Notes: generated by a model not told the origin, from the letters alone. 64,000 nt of DNA from Xylanibacter rarus (GCF_001275135.1 NZ_LFQU01000017.1:1-64000), one strand, 5' to 3'. Positions 52,357 to 61,762 are shown, counted from the first letter of the stretch. Made by a program: numbers and translations.

Positions 52357-53403
52357 CTATGGCCTTTGCCTCTCGGTTATAGCCACCTTTATCACTCCGT
52401 CAAGCCTGTTTTCAAACGTTCGGTAAGCCTCTTCAATTTCGTTTAGCGGATAGCTGTGGGTTATCAGCGGGGTGGTGTCTATGTGGCCTTCGGATATCAG
52501 ACGCAGAATTTCGTCGCAGTCGCAACCGTCAACGCCGCCTGTCTTGAACGTAAGGTTTTTGCCATACATGTCGGGCAGCGGCAGTGTCTGCGGCTTGTCG
52601 TAAAGAGCTACAACGGTAACTATAGCATTGGGACGTGCGCATCGCCATGCCAGTTCGAAAGTGTCGTCGGCTCCTGCCACTTCAATCACTCTGTCGGCGC
52701 CGCCGTGACTGCTGTTGGCTCTTACAAAGGCTTCGGCGTCTTCGGGCTTGGTTACGAGTACATCGGGATAATGACTTCGTACAAAACGGATGCGCTCGTC
52801 CGACTTCTCGCAGACGATTATGCGCCGTGGCTTATGGAGCATGGCGCACAGCAGGGTGCATATGCCTGTCGGACCGGCACCTATTATCATTACTGTGTCG
52901 TCTGATGTAATTTCGGATATGCGTGCTGCCCAGAATCCTGTGGCAAGTATGTCGCCTGTGAAGAGTGCCTGCTCGTCTGTTACGTTGTCGGGTATGCGGT
53001 TGAGTCCGTTGTCGGCGTGCGGCACTCTTACATATTCGGCCTGTCCGCCGTCTATTCGGCAACCTAACGCCCAGCCTCCGTCGGGGTCTTCGCAGTTGTT
53101 CACGTAGCCGTGCTTGCAGAAGAAACATTCGCCGCAGAACGTTTCAACGTTCACCGTAACGCGGTCGCCCGGCTTAACGTTTCTTACTTCAGCTCCCACC
53201 TGTTCAACTATGCCCACCATCTCGTGGCCAACGGTTATGCCGGGCACGGCCCTCGGCACGCTGCCGTGCTTTATGTGCAAGTCGCTCGTGCAGATGCTTC
53301 CGAGGGTTACGCGCACAATGGCGTCGCGCGCGTCTTTAATTTGCGGCACGGGCTTTTCTTTAAGTTCAAACCGTCCGCGCTCTATGTATGTGTATGCTAA
53401 CAT
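52357..53403 (-). CDS. Zinc-dependent alcohol dehydrogenase
   Basis: 348 residues, medium-chain dehydrogenase. Catalytic-zinc residues ICTSDLHIKHG near 37-40 and GHEMVGIVEQVG near 58-60. Structural-zinc Cys cluster GECFFCKHGYVNNCED near 92-105. Rossmann fold VMIIGAGPTGICTLL near 172. Oxidises alcohols or polyols with NAD(P). Reads toward the aldo/keto reductase gene but 190 bp away. Its promoter region near 53410-53440 carries the ttatggttatattaaat word. Substrate unknown. Confidence 0.88.
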   Translation of the reverse strand: MLAYTYIERGRFELKEKPVPQIKDARDAIVRVTLGSICTSDLHIKHGSVPRAVPGITVGHEMVGIVEQVGAEVRNVKPGDRVTVNVETFCGECFFCKHGYVNNCEDPDGGWALGCRIDGGQAEYVRVPHADNGLNRIPDNVTDEQALFTGDILATGFWAARISEITSDDTVMIIGAGPTGICTLLCAMLHKPRRIIVCEKSDERIRFVRSHYPDVLVTKPEDAEAFVRANSSHGGADRVIEVAGADDTFELAWRCARPNAIVTVVALYDKPQTLPLPDMYGKNLTFKTGGVDGCDCDEILRLISEGHIDTTPLITHSYPLNEIEEAYRTFENRLDGVIKVAITERQRP

Positions 53404-53493
53404 CGTTTTGCTTGGTTTTATGGTTATATTAAATATGTTTCGGTATGTAATGAGTTAGGGTAAAACCCTGATTGCCGCATTGCTGGCCACAGG

Positions 53494-54492
53494 TTATTCC
53501 TCTTTAGCATTGAAGAAGGCGTCGAGCACTTCGGCAAATATGTCGCCTGGCGATATGCTGTCAAACAGCTGCATGCATGTGCGCAGCTTCAGTACATCTA
53601 TTTGTGAGCCCATAAGTCTTCGTATTGTGGTGCGGCCTTTGTGTTTGAGCAGTGCGGCTGATATTTCGCGCAGTCGCGCTCCGAGCAGCGGGTGTGCCAG
53701 ATATGCGCGTGCTTCGCCGGTGCCGTCGAGTCCGTAATATTCAGAGTTGTAGCTGTGCCCAAGACCTTTCTGCTGCGGAAATATGTACCATATCCAGTGG
53801 CTACGCTTGCCTCCGCTGCGTATTTCGCTAAGTGCTGTTGCATATTCAGTTTCCTGTGCATCGACGAATCTTTGCAGATTATATTCATTTTCGTTCATGG
53901 TATTATGGTTTATTTGGTTTGTATGTCTTGTTCCTTGTTTTTGGAATGCTATGCGCGGGGTGCCGTCGGCAACGTAAATAGTGCCGCATCTTATGAATCC
54001 TTCTTTCTCCAGGATGCTGATCATCGTGGAGTTAAGTTCGTGAGTGTCCACCCTCAGGTTGCCTTTGTCAAGGGCAAACCTTATGGCAAGCAGTGCTATG
54101 CCGCCTACGCTACCGTCAGACGCAAGTCGGTGTATCACGTTATAAGGCTCGTCGTCGGGCCATTGACCGTTGTATATCTTGGCATAAGTAGGCTCGGGCG
54201 ACGGGCGCATGCAGAAGCATGCCACAATGCGGCCGTTTAGGCATATCAGATAGAAACACCCGTCGGCAACATCACTCGCCACGGTCTGTTTCTGCGGATA
54301 GCCGTTAGTCCACTGCACGTTGTTGCCGTTGCGGCGCATATATTGCCGCGCCTTGTCGAATATATCGTTTATCTGTGGCCACAGATTTTCAAATTCCTCT
54401 TTGCGGCACAGTTTTATCTGCGGTCTTATGTCTTTTGTAACGGCAGAGCCGTCGTGTTTTGCATATTGTTTCATATCAGGCTTTTGGCACAT
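53494..54492 (-). CDS. GNAT-like acetyltransferase fused to DUF1810
   Basis: 332 residues. The N-terminal half (about 25-180) resembles a GNAT acetyltransferase: FYLICLNGRIVACFC, SVGGIALLAIRFALDKGNLRVDT and ILEKEGFIRCGTIYV. The C-terminal half (about 200-332), beginning MNENEYNLQRFVDAQ, matches DUF1810 with SHWIWYIFPQQKGLGHS and SQIDVLKLRTCMQLF. The two usually occur as separate proteins. They may be joined by loss of a stop codon; the linker QINHNTMNENEY contains a natural internal start. The ATG at 54474 is an alternative start. A tandem repeat with a -7 box lies directly upstream. Confidence 0.8.
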   Translation of the reverse strand: MCQKPDMKQYAKHDGSAVTKDIRPQIKLCRKEEFENLWPQINDIFDKARQYMRRNGNNVQWTNGYPQKQTVASDVADGCFYLICLNGRIVACFCMRPSPEPTYAKIYNGQWPDDEPYNVIHRLASDGSVGGIALLAIRFALDKGNLRVDTHELNSTMISILEKEGFIRCGTIYVADGTPRIAFQKQGTRHTNQINHNTMNENEYNLQRFVDAQETEYATALSEIRSGGKRSHWIWYIFPQQKGLGHSYNSEYYGLDGTGEARAYLAHPLLGARLREISAALLKHKGRTTIRRLMGSQIDVLKLRTCMQLFDSISPGDIFAEVLDAFFNAKEE

Positions 54493-54512
54493 ATAGTTTT
54501 TTTAATGACATA

Positions 54513-54673
54513 CAAAGATAGTGAAAGGCGAGAGCAAAGTCAAATAAAAGACGCAGTTTTTTGAATTTTGTCTTAGCCGAGCCGCCTCCTATCTTATTTA
54601 AAGATAGTGAAAGGCGAGAGCAAAGTCAAATAAAAGACGTAGTTTTTTGAGTTTTGTCATAGCTGCGCCGCCT
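54513..54673. repeat. Tandem 86-bp repeat, two copies, carrying a -7 box
   Basis: Copy 1 starts with CAAAGATAGTGAAAGGCGAG at 54513 and copy 2 with TAAAGATAGTGAAAGG at 54599; near-identical for over 70 bp. On the minus strand the first reads TATCTTTG, about 21 bp upstream of the GNAT-DUF1810 start; the second copy lost the last base of the box. A second TATCTTA-like word sits at the copy boundary. Similar design to the array at 2621-2875, though not the same sequence. Confidence 0.8.
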
Positions 54674-54925
54674 TATTTTTGGTATGCCTGCCGTCATTTG
54701 TAAATATTCCTGTATTACGGAAACAGATATAAAGGTATTTTTGACTTTGTGCAATTACATAAATATTTCAAAAAACTTCTTCAAAGGATGTGGGATATTC
54801 AAAACTTTTGTGTAAGTTTGCAGAAGATAAAAATATCATGCCAAAAGTTTACTGATAAACAGTTGTCGCAGCGTTTGGCATAAAGTTTGTAGAAGATTTT
54901 ATATATAAACCGATAAAAACAAAAG
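54674..54925. promoter_or_regulatory. Upstream region of the glutathione peroxidase gene
   Basis: No gene. TAAGTTTG at 54813-54820 and a related TAAAGTTTG near 54881 are candidate -7 boxes; both are followed by GAAGAT, so a local duplication (aaaacttttgtgtaagtttgc... and ...gcataaagtttg) is possible. Confidence 0.4.
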
Positions 54926-55480
54926 ATGAAAACAGTTTATGATTTCACTGTCAAGGACAGAAAAGGAAAAGACGTATCGTTAAAGGAGTATTCCAACGAG
55001 GTGCTGCTGATTGTAAACACAGCAACAAAGTGCGGATTCACACCGCAGTATGAGGAGTTGGAGAAACTTTATGAAAAATATCACAGCCAGGGATTTGAGA
55101 TTCTCGATTTCCCCTGCAACCAGTTCGGACAGCAGGCTCCGGGCACAGACGAGTCTATACATGAGTTCTGCAAGCTGAACTATGGCACAGAGTTCCCCCG
55201 CTTTAAGAAACTGAAGGTTAACGGAGAAGACGCAGATCCTCTGTATAAATATCTTACAAGTCAGAAGGGCTTTGCCGGATGGGACATGAGTCATCCTATA
55301 GCTCCGATTCTTGACGATATGCTGTCAAAGGCAGATCCAGACTATAAGAGCAAGGCAGACATCAAGTGGAACTTCACAAAGTTCCTTGTTGCCAAGAACG
55401 GTGTAGTTGTGGCACGTTTCGAGCCTACAGAGAAGATAGAGAACATAGAGAAGCAGATTGAAGAACTGTTGAAGAAATAA
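54926..55480 (+). CDS. Glutathione peroxidase family protein
   Basis: 184 residues. Thiol peroxidase that reduces hydrogen and organic peroxides. Catalytic Cys in TATKCGFTPQYEELEKLY near residue 36 (Cys type, not selenocysteine), Gln in FPCNQFGQQAPG near 72 and Trp in KWNFTKFLV near 150; together the catalytic set is complete. The start shows no signal peptide, so it is cytosolic. Thioredoxin reductase follows, which is a natural electron source, but a terminator-like hairpin lies between. Confidence 0.93.
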   Translation: MKTVYDFTVKDRKGKDVSLKEYSNEVLLIVNTATKCGFTPQYEELEKLYEKYHSQGFEILDFPCNQFGQQAPGTDESIHEFCKLNYGTEFPRFKKLKVNGEDADPLYKYLTSQKGFAGWDMSHPIAPILDDMLSKADPDYKSKADIKWNFTKFLVAKNGVVVARFEPTEKIENIEKQIEELLKK

Positions 55481-55512
55481 AAACATATACATTCATATTT
55501 GTATAAGATGAA

Positions 55513-55580
55513 ATGAAAAGCCAATGATATAGCGCGGTGCAACCTTATGGGGCATGGTGGTGTATTGTTGGCTTTTCTTT
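55513..55580 (+). terminator. Terminator after the glutathione peroxidase gene
   Basis: AAAAGCCAA (55515-) pairs with TTGGCTTTT near 55566-55575, with a long loop of about 42 nt, followed by CTTTGTCTTTT. Loose but plausible. Confidence 0.5.
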
Positions 55581-55606
55581 GTCTTTTAAAAAAACTATAA
55601 ATTAAT

Positions 55607-56557
55607 ATGGAAAACGCAGAGAGAGTGAGCTGCCTTATCATAGGCAGCGGTCCGGCAGGATATACGGCTGCGATATATGCAGCACGTGCTAACCTGAATC
55701 CGGTAGAGTATTGCGGTCTGCAGGTTGGCGGACAGCTGACACAGACTACAGTGATAGAGAATTTCCCCGGCTATCCCGAGGGTGTTGACGGCAATCAGAT
55801 GATGTTGGATTTGAGGCAGCAGGCAGAGCGCTTCGGTACAGACATGCGCGACGGCGTTATCGTTAAGGCCGACCTGAGCGAGGCTCCTTACAAGCTGACA
55901 ACAGACGACGGACATGTTATTGCTGCTGACACAGTAATCATTGCCACAGGTGCTTCGGCAAAATATCTCGGACTGGCTGACGAGGAGAAATATAAGGGCG
56001 AAGGCGTGTCTGCATGTGCCACATGCGACGGTTTCTTCTATCGCAAGAAGGTTGTTGCCGTTGTTGGCGGCGGCGACACAGCATGCGAGGAGGCTCTTTA
56101 TCTTGCAAGTCTTGCAAAGAAAGTTTACATGATTGTGCGCAAGCCGTTCCTCCGTGCTTCAGAGGTTATGCAGCGCCGTGTAAAAGAGGCTGAGAACATA
56201 GAGATTCTGTTTGAGCACAACACGCTCGGCCTTTATGGTGAGAACGGTGTTGAGGGTGCCCACCTCGTTAAGCGCAAGGGCGAACCCGACGAGGAGAAAT
56301 ACGATCTGCCTATCGACGGCTTCTTCCTTGCTATCGGTCACAAGCCTAACAGCGATGTGTTTAAAGAGTGGCTCGACCTCGACGAGATAGGATATATCAA
56401 GACCATAGGCAATACTCCTTGCACCAATGTGCCCGGCGTATTTGCTGCAGGCGACGTTGCCGATCCTCACTATCGTCAGGCAATCACAGCAGCTGCAAGC
56501 GGTTGCCGTGCGGCAATAGAGGCTAAGAACTATCTTCAGGAGCATCCGTCTCACTGA
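55607..56557 (+). CDS. trxB: Thioredoxin reductase
   Basis: 316 residues. FAD site IIGSGPAGYTAAIYAAR near residue 10, redox-active CATCDGFFYR near 136, NADPH site VVGGGDTACEEALYLA near 152 and FAAGDVADPHYRQAITAA near 283. Complete and of normal length. Supplies reducing power to thioredoxin and peroxidases. A terminator hairpin at 56592-56636 follows. Confidence 0.95.
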   Translation: MENAERVSCLIIGSGPAGYTAAIYAARANLNPVEYCGLQVGGQLTQTTVIENFPGYPEGVDGNQMMLDLRQQAERFGTDMRDGVIVKADLSEAPYKLTTDDGHVIAADTVIIATGASAKYLGLADEEKYKGEGVSACATCDGFFYRKKVVAVVGGGDTACEEALYLASLAKKVYMIVRKPFLRASEVMQRRVKEAENIEILFEHNTLGLYGENGVEGAHLVKRKGEPDEEKYDLPIDGFFLAIGHKPNSDVFKEWLDLDEIGYIKTIGNTPCTNVPGVFAAGDVADPHYRQAITAAASGCRAAIEAKNYLQEHPSH

Positions 56558-56591
56558 TAGACGTTTGCTGGCTTGAATTAGAAATAAAGCG

Positions 56592-56636
56592 GAGTATGAG
56601 CGCGTATGTTTTTTCATGGCGTTCATACTCTTTTTT
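56592..56636 (+). terminator. Terminator of trxB
   Basis: GAGTATGA near 56592 and TCATACTC near 56623, with a long loop, followed by TTTTTTG. Moderate stem. Confidence 0.65.
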
Positions 56637-57124
56637 GTATTGTGCCGGATATTAGTAGATAAGTCTTTTCAAAGCTTGTGTTATTCGGTATATGCAGGCT
56701 TTATTCTGACAAAATGGCGGTAATCCGAATATAGAAAATAAATCGGCGAGTCCGAAATATCTGGTTTACTCAAAAATAACCACTTGTTTGCAACAGAAAA
56801 CTCGGCCACTTTTGCATCAAAAGTGGCCGAGTTTTGACTCATAAACAATAGGTTAATGATTTGAAATCTATGGATATGATTTAGCTTATAGTCTTTATTG
56901 AAATTGGCAGTATTTTATCTAACTTTTAATAAAAATACGTCTATTACTTTCTGATTTTTTAAGTTTAAATGCAATTAAACTTTTGTTGCCCGTAAAAACA
57001 AAATAAGTGGATATGGGTTGAACTCAAAAAAGAGCAGTTGGGCTGACTTATATATTCTGTATTATAAATTGCCGTTTATAAATTCATGCAGCCGAGTTAT
57101 TTTAACGTGAGTTCGACTAATTTA
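56637..57124. other. Intergenic region between trxB and the IS
   Basis: About 490 bp. It contains one copy of the dispersed palindrome (56797-56866). Otherwise AT-rich, with no gene or promoter of note. Confidence 0.6.
56797..56866 (+). repeat. Dispersed palindromic element, copy near 56.8 kb
   Basis: Perfect palindrome AAAACTCGGCCACTTTTG with its complement CAAAAGTGGCCGAGTTTT, followed by the conserved aacaataggttaatgattt tail. Best-preserved member of the family. Confidence 0.85.
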
Positions 57125-57265
57125 GAATGGTCGCCCATTAAAAAATCTTTATTTAGTTGCCTCTTAAAACATCATTATCTACTGGTATTCAGTTATTTAA
57201 ACAATAAAAGTCTTTGACAAATCTGCAAGTTCTCTTACATTTAGGGTAATATACTTGCAGAGTTT

Positions 57266-58580
57266 ATGATTGAAAAGGCGAATAACAGCTCTTCTTTATT
57301 CTGCAACCTGTCTGACATGCTGAACCAATCGCACCCACTTTACCGGTTGGCGGACAAAATGGATTGGGGAAAATTTGAAACAGCTTTTCTGCCATTGTAT
57401 AGTCAGTCCAACGGCCGTCCCGTCAAGCCAATCCGTTTAATGTGTGCTATGCTCATCCTGAAGCACCTTCGTAATCTGTCAGATGACTCTTTGGTAGAAT
57501 AATGGAGCGAATTATTATCAGTATTTTTGTGGTATGCAGGAGTTCACTCCGTCTGCCCCATGTGCCTCTTCAGAACTTATTCATTTCCGCAAGCGTATCG
57601 GTAAAGAGGGAATTGAACTTATTTTTCAGGAAAGCATTCGTGTGAATAACGAGGAGGATGCTGAAGACCATCATCATGATACAGCCTTTATTGATTCTAC
57701 TGTTCAGGAAAAGAATATCACTTATAACACGGATGCAAAGTTGCATAAGAAGATCGTGAAAAAGGTTCTTGGCATTGTGAGAAAGCTTGGCCTTCTTCTG
57801 CGCCAAAGCTATGAAGGGAATCTATCGTGACAACTTTTCCGAAATCATCCCAATAACAGGAAGAAAGCCCTCAAGGCAGACAGGCGTTTACGTACAATAG
57901 TCGGAATACTTGTCAGAGAGCTGAAGCGTAATCTTAAGGGAAATTACGATTATGATAAATTGCTCGGAATCTTTGAAAACATTCTTTCACAAAGACGTAA
58001 CAGCCGGAAAAAGATCTATTCCATTCATGAGCCGGAAGTACAATGTATCTGCAATGGCAAAGAACATAAGAAATACGAATTCGGCAACAAGGTATCCATC
58101 ATACGTTCAGTCACAGGCATTATTCTTGGTGCCATGTCCTTCCGCAATGGATATGATGGTCATACTATCGGGTCTTCCTGGGAACAGGTAGAATGGTTAA
58201 CCGGGCTAAAAATCAAAGTGATGGCAGGTGACAGAGGATACAGAGGCAAGAAGAAAATTAACGGGATGAAGATTATAATTCCCGATGTACCCAAGAAGTC
58301 AGACAGCCGTTATCAGAAGCAGAAAAAACACAAACTCTTCTGCAAGCGTGCAGGTATAGAACCAACAATAAGTCATTAAAGGGTAGTGTTTCACAGAGTG
58401 TGTCTAAGGCAAACTTGCCTCAGACACACTCTGTGAAACACTACCCTGGCGGCAGCGGCTTATAACTTCAAAAGAACCATGAAAGCTCTCTGTTGCATGC
58501 TTCAAAAAATATGCGAGATACTGTGTCAGAACAATATCTCGCAAAAAAGGGTTTTTAAAGGACGACTATTTTATATGTAG
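57266..58580 (+). pseudogene. IS5-family transposase, multiply disrupted
   Basis: The DDE transposase of Bacteroidetes IS5-type elements is recognisable: LSDMLNQSHPLYRLADKMDW, KPIRLMCAMLILKHLRNLSD, TFIDSTVQEKNIT-like region (written AFIDSTVQEKNIT), YSIHEPEVQC, HKKYEFGNK, MAGDRGYRGKKK and a final LAAAAYNFKRTMKAL...FKGRLF. Defects: TAA at 57500-57502, a 2-bp loss near 57510, TGA at 57828-57830, and TAA at 58377-58379 where a hairpin replaces the segment between RAGIEPTISH and LAAAAYN. The catalytic Asp positions are present, but the protein cannot be made intact. Confidence 0.85.
58380..58447. repeat. Long near-perfect hairpin inside the transposase
   Basis: AGGGTAGTGTTTCACAGAGT...CTAAGGC pairs with GCCTCAGACACACTCTGTGA...CCCT: arms of about 31 bp with one non-matching position (a G-T pair) and a loop of about 6 nt. 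It replaces 69 bp of transposase coding sequence while the downstream part stays in the same frame. Confidence 0.85.
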
Positions 58581-58630
58581 ATGACTATAATTTGTAGGGC
58601 ATTCAAATTTTTAATTTAATACAACTTGTA

Positions 58631-59461
58631 TTATTTGAATATTTTTCTCTTACGTAACATATATTTATAAATGAAAGCCCTAATATGCACAGGAATCAAT
58701 CTGACGGTACTCCTGATGGAAGCATTATATAAGAGCTCTCTTTTATTTAAGAATCCAACTTTATAGAAGTTTATTTGTGCGCGAATATCATCTTTGGCGT
58801 ATTTCCAACCTCCGCGTCTTTTGTATAAATCTGAGGAAAATCTAAAAAACAGAAGACTTTCTTGTATATTGTAGAATTTGCAACCGTTCATTATCATTTT
58901 TATCCATAAATAATAATCTTCAGGAAAATCTTGATATCCCCCAAGTTGTATTATTTTATCACGTTTATAAACAACGGTAGGATGATTAACAGGACACCTG
59001 AATTTTGCATATCTTATTATTTCTTCATGGGTTTCTGGAATTCTTCTTTGTGATACGACATTCTTTTTGTCGTTTTCAAATTCATCTATCCAAGAACTGC
59101 AGATGTCAATGTCTTTGTGGTCATGCATGAACGTTATCTCTTTTTCAAATCTGTATGGCTTACAGATATCGTCACTGTCCATTCTTGCAACCAAATTGTA
59201 TTTGCAATGTTTAAGTCCGATGTTCAAGGCATATCCGAGTCCATGATTCTCTTTAAGAGGAATTATTTTGAGTTCCTTATGTTTTTCGGTAAAGTCATTA
59301 ATTGTAGAATATAGTTCATCTGTTAATGGACCGTCTTCTACTAATATAACCTCATCAGGAGGTAATGTCTGATTGAAAACACTGTTAAGGGATTCTTTAA
59401 GAAATTGAGACTTTTCTTTTATATAAACAGACATTAAAACTGAGAAATGCATGTCTTCCAT
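58631..59461 (-). CDS. Glycosyltransferase family 2
   Basis: 276 residues. GT-A fold: FSVLMSVYIKEKSQFLKESL, EVILVEDGPLTDEL near 38, NHGLGYALNIGLKHCKYN, and ARMDSDDICKP (DxD) near 92, then RRIPETHEEIIRYAKFRCP and YEDYYLW-like FPEDYYLWIKM near 180. It resembles AmsE-type transferases of exopolysaccharide clusters. Last gene of the minus-strand polysaccharide cluster, just before the dead IS. AT-rich. Confidence 0.85.
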   Translation of the reverse strand: MEDMHFSVLMSVYIKEKSQFLKESLNSVFNQTLPPDEVILVEDGPLTDELYSTINDFTEKHKELKIIPLKENHGLGYALNIGLKHCKYNLVARMDSDDICKPYRFEKEITFMHDHKDIDICSSWIDEFENDKKNVVSQRRIPETHEEIIRYAKFRCPVNHPTVVYKRDKIIQLGGYQDFPEDYYLWIKMIMNGCKFYNIQESLLFFRFSSDLYKRRGGWKYAKDDIRAQINFYKVGFLNKRELLYNASIRSTVRLIPVHIRAFIYKYMLRKRKIFK

Positions 59462-59521
59462 AATGATTTAAGTTTTTATTGACTTTACGTCAAGTCCGTA
59501 TTAATGTTCCGTAATATGAAA

Positions 59522-60490
59522 TCATAGTGACAAGTATAGTTCTTTATAGGCAAGTCGTATTTTTTCAGGGTTAAAGATACTCATTATTTTTGTAATCTCA
59601 ACATCTTTGCCTATTGTTTCATTGATTTTTCTTAAAAAATCATTATTGTCACCATATTTAAAAATACTATAACCTTTAGCGTCTTTTAAATGGTCGGCAA
59701 TTCTGACGTTTTCTGACATGACAACAGGTGTTCCATAACAAAGACTTTCTAATGTTACATATGAGAACGCTTCATATTTTGAAGGAACCACAACCAAAGA
59801 AGCTTGTGCATAAAGTAGGGTGAGTTCTTCGTTTGGGATGTTTATATGTTGTGTGATGTCGCTGCGATGTTTAATTTTACCTTTTCCAACACAATGAATT
59901 TCAAACTTACCTTCAGGGAGTGAATATAGGTGTTGAAACCCTTTTACTGGGTCGTCAGTTCGTCCAACGAATAATATCATATTCTTTTTCTTTTTTACAT
60001 TTGTTTCTATATTTTGTGGTTTATACCAATGTGGTATTTTAACTACATTATTATGGAAAGATTTAAAATATGCGAAATCCTCGTTGTTGATAGCTGTTAC
60101 AGCAGTGGCGCAATGCTTAATGGTATTTTTTAGAAAAAGATTGAAAAACAATTTTCCAAACAATGGATGTCTCAATCTGTTAAAAGGATGCCAATGCGCT
60201 GTATATACAATGCTTTTATGAAGCAGTTTAGCTGTTATTAGTGCTTGAACTGTCCCCATTGCGGTATATCCATTGATGTGTATGATATCGGCTTTTTTTA
60301 TAGCTGCTGATAAGGCTTTAGGCTTATAGTAATAATGAAATATCCGTGACTTTATTTCTGGATAATCTTTTATTTCTTCTGCCATGCAGTCTTTATCATC
60401 ATGAAAAAAGTCAAATAATGACTGACAGTATGTGGCTGTTCCATCGCATCCTCCTTTAGGAGACTGTCTGATATATATAATTCTTTTCAT
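59522..60490 (-). CDS. Glycosyltransferase family 4
   Basis: 322 residues. GT-B fold, retaining. C-terminal donor domain: ILFVGRTDDPVKGFQHLYSL near 190, LLYAQASLVVVPSKYEAFSYVTLES near 245-265 (E...E motif EAFSYVTLE). N-terminal acceptor half has a GGCDGTATYCQSL loop near 13. Overlaps the next upstream gene by 4 bp, so it is in an operon. Sugar unknown. Confidence 0.87.
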   Translation of the reverse strand: MKRIIYIRQSPKGGCDGTATYCQSLFDFFHDDKDCMAEEIKDYPEIKSRIFHYYYKPKALSAAIKKADIIHINGYTAMGTVQALITAKLLHKSIVYTAHWHPFNRLRHPLFGKLFFNLFLKNTIKHCATAVTAINNEDFAYFKSFHNNVVKIPHWYKPQNIETNVKKKKNMILFVGRTDDPVKGFQHLYSLPEGKFEIHCVGKGKIKHRSDITQHINIPNEELTLLYAQASLVVVPSKYEAFSYVTLESLCYGTPVVMSENVRIADHLKDAKGYSIFKYGDNNDFLRKINETIGKDVEITKIMSIFNPEKIRLAYKELYLSL

Positions 60491-61749
60491 TTTTTGTCAA
60501 TTAAAAATGTATGAAGTTCAGGACGGCAATAATTATATAGACTTTTTACAAAAAGTACATAGCGCTTGTATCCAACAAACCTGTATAAACATTTGAACAT
60601 TATGCCTATCATTTTTCTTTTTTTCCCGATATTATCGATGTTGCGTTGTGTAAGTTTATCAATATTTTCATTGTTTATCATATTATATTTTTTTATCGTA
60701 TTGTAAAAAGTGCCTTCTTTGGAAGAAAAAGGATTGGTGATGTTTTTACCAGATAAAGTTAATCCATGATACAATCGTCTGTGAAATGATGAAATATTGT
60801 CTCCATTATCGTATGTAGCATAAGTATATTTCATTGGCAGAAATTTGTCGAACTTTTCTGCATTTTTTATTATTAGATTCATGTATATGTCTGTAGCAAT
60901 TTTCAGATCTTCATATTCGCCTAAATTTTCTATTCTTTTTCTTGAAATAATGCCCTGTTTCATTTTGCCGTAATCATATCCTGCAAAATGTAGAAACACA
61001 AGTTGATCTTCTTTTGTTTCATTGTCATTTGTGCGGAATCTGACCATGATATTTCCATCTTTTAGAAACAGTTCTCGCTCAAAATAGTTCCATGGAGCCA
61101 TATTCATACCGAGATTTTTTATTACATAAAGATGTTCGTTTCCCAATAAAGCCGGAAGCCAATCCATCCATTTCTGGTCAGTAAAATCCCCGACACTTCT
61201 GTCTACAAAACATTCATTCTTGAGTCTTTCTCTCCACCATGAAAGAATTTTTTGAGATATAGGTGTTTTTCTCATTCCACAAAAGCCTAGGTTGAATATG
61301 CCATTTACATTCATCGCCCATTCAGGATGCTCTCCTGTATAGTTTATATGTATTCCTGAAACTTGTGGTGTAAGTACAACATCGTATGTCTCGAGCTTTT
61401 CGAGAATTTCTGTTATGGGAGAAAAAATGCAAATGTCTGGATCAAAATACAATGCACTGTCATATCCCTTTGAAAAAATATATTGGAAACAAAATGGCTT
61501 TATAGATGTACAAAATTCAGTTAAATCATATTTGAATGTCATATCAGTCCATTCTGCATCAGTGTAATCTGATATTTTCTTTACAGAAATGACATTTTCC
61601 GGTATGGTTATTTGGGAAGCATCAATCTCATCGGCAACAAATATGTAAAAATCAATATCTGATTTATGAAATTTTTGCAAGGACTGTTCTAGGATAAGAC
61701 CCAATCCTATATAATTCTTAGCAACTATTGTAAATGAGCATTTTTTCAT
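60487..61749 (-). CDS. Glycosyltransferase-like protein with DxD motif
   Basis: 420 residues. GT-A-like: FTIVAKNYIGLGLILEQSL at the start, LYFDPDICIFSPITEIL near 98 (DxD-like DPD), FNLGFCGMRKTP near 150, WMDWLPALLG near 192 and LHFAGYDYG near 249. This is the nucleotide-diphospho-sugar transferase type often found in capsule clusters; CAZy family not assigned. It overlaps the GT4 gene by 4 bp and has 13 bp to the acyltransferase. Confidence 0.72.
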   Translation of the reverse strand: MKKCSFTIVAKNYIGLGLILEQSLQKFHKSDIDFYIFVADEIDASQITIPENVISVKKISDYTDAEWTDMTFKYDLTEFCTSIKPFCFQYIFSKGYDSALYFDPDICIFSPITEILEKLETYDVVLTPQVSGIHINYTGEHPEWAMNVNGIFNLGFCGMRKTPISQKILSWWRERLKNECFVDRSVGDFTDQKWMDWLPALLGNEHLYVIKNLGMNMAPWNYFERELFLKDGNIMVRFRTNDNETKEDQLVFLHFAGYDYGKMKQGIISRKRIENLGEYEDLKIATDIYMNLIIKNAEKFDKFLPMKYTYATYDNGDNISSFHRRLYHGLTLSGKNITNPFSSKEGTFYNTIKKYNMINNENIDKLTQRNIDNIGKKRKMIGIMFKCLYRFVGYKRYVLFVKSLYNYCRPELHTFLIDKK

Positions 61750-61762
61750 ATCTGATGGGTAT

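Larger units (their letters stand above)
57120..58580 (+). mobile_element. Degenerate IS5-type insertion sequence
   Basis: Terminal inverted repeats lie near 57125-57147 (AATGGTCGCCCATTAAAAA) and, inverted, 58548-58570 (GTTTTTAAAGGACGACTATT), about 17 of 22 positions matching. The transposase pseudogene is inside. Target duplications were not found with confidence. It lies between trxB and the end of the polysaccharide cluster. Confidence 0.78.

Noticed and set aside
53110-53458. Plus-strand frames over the alcohol dehydrogenase gene
   Set aside because: Shadow frames opposite a gene with complete zinc and Rossmann motifs.
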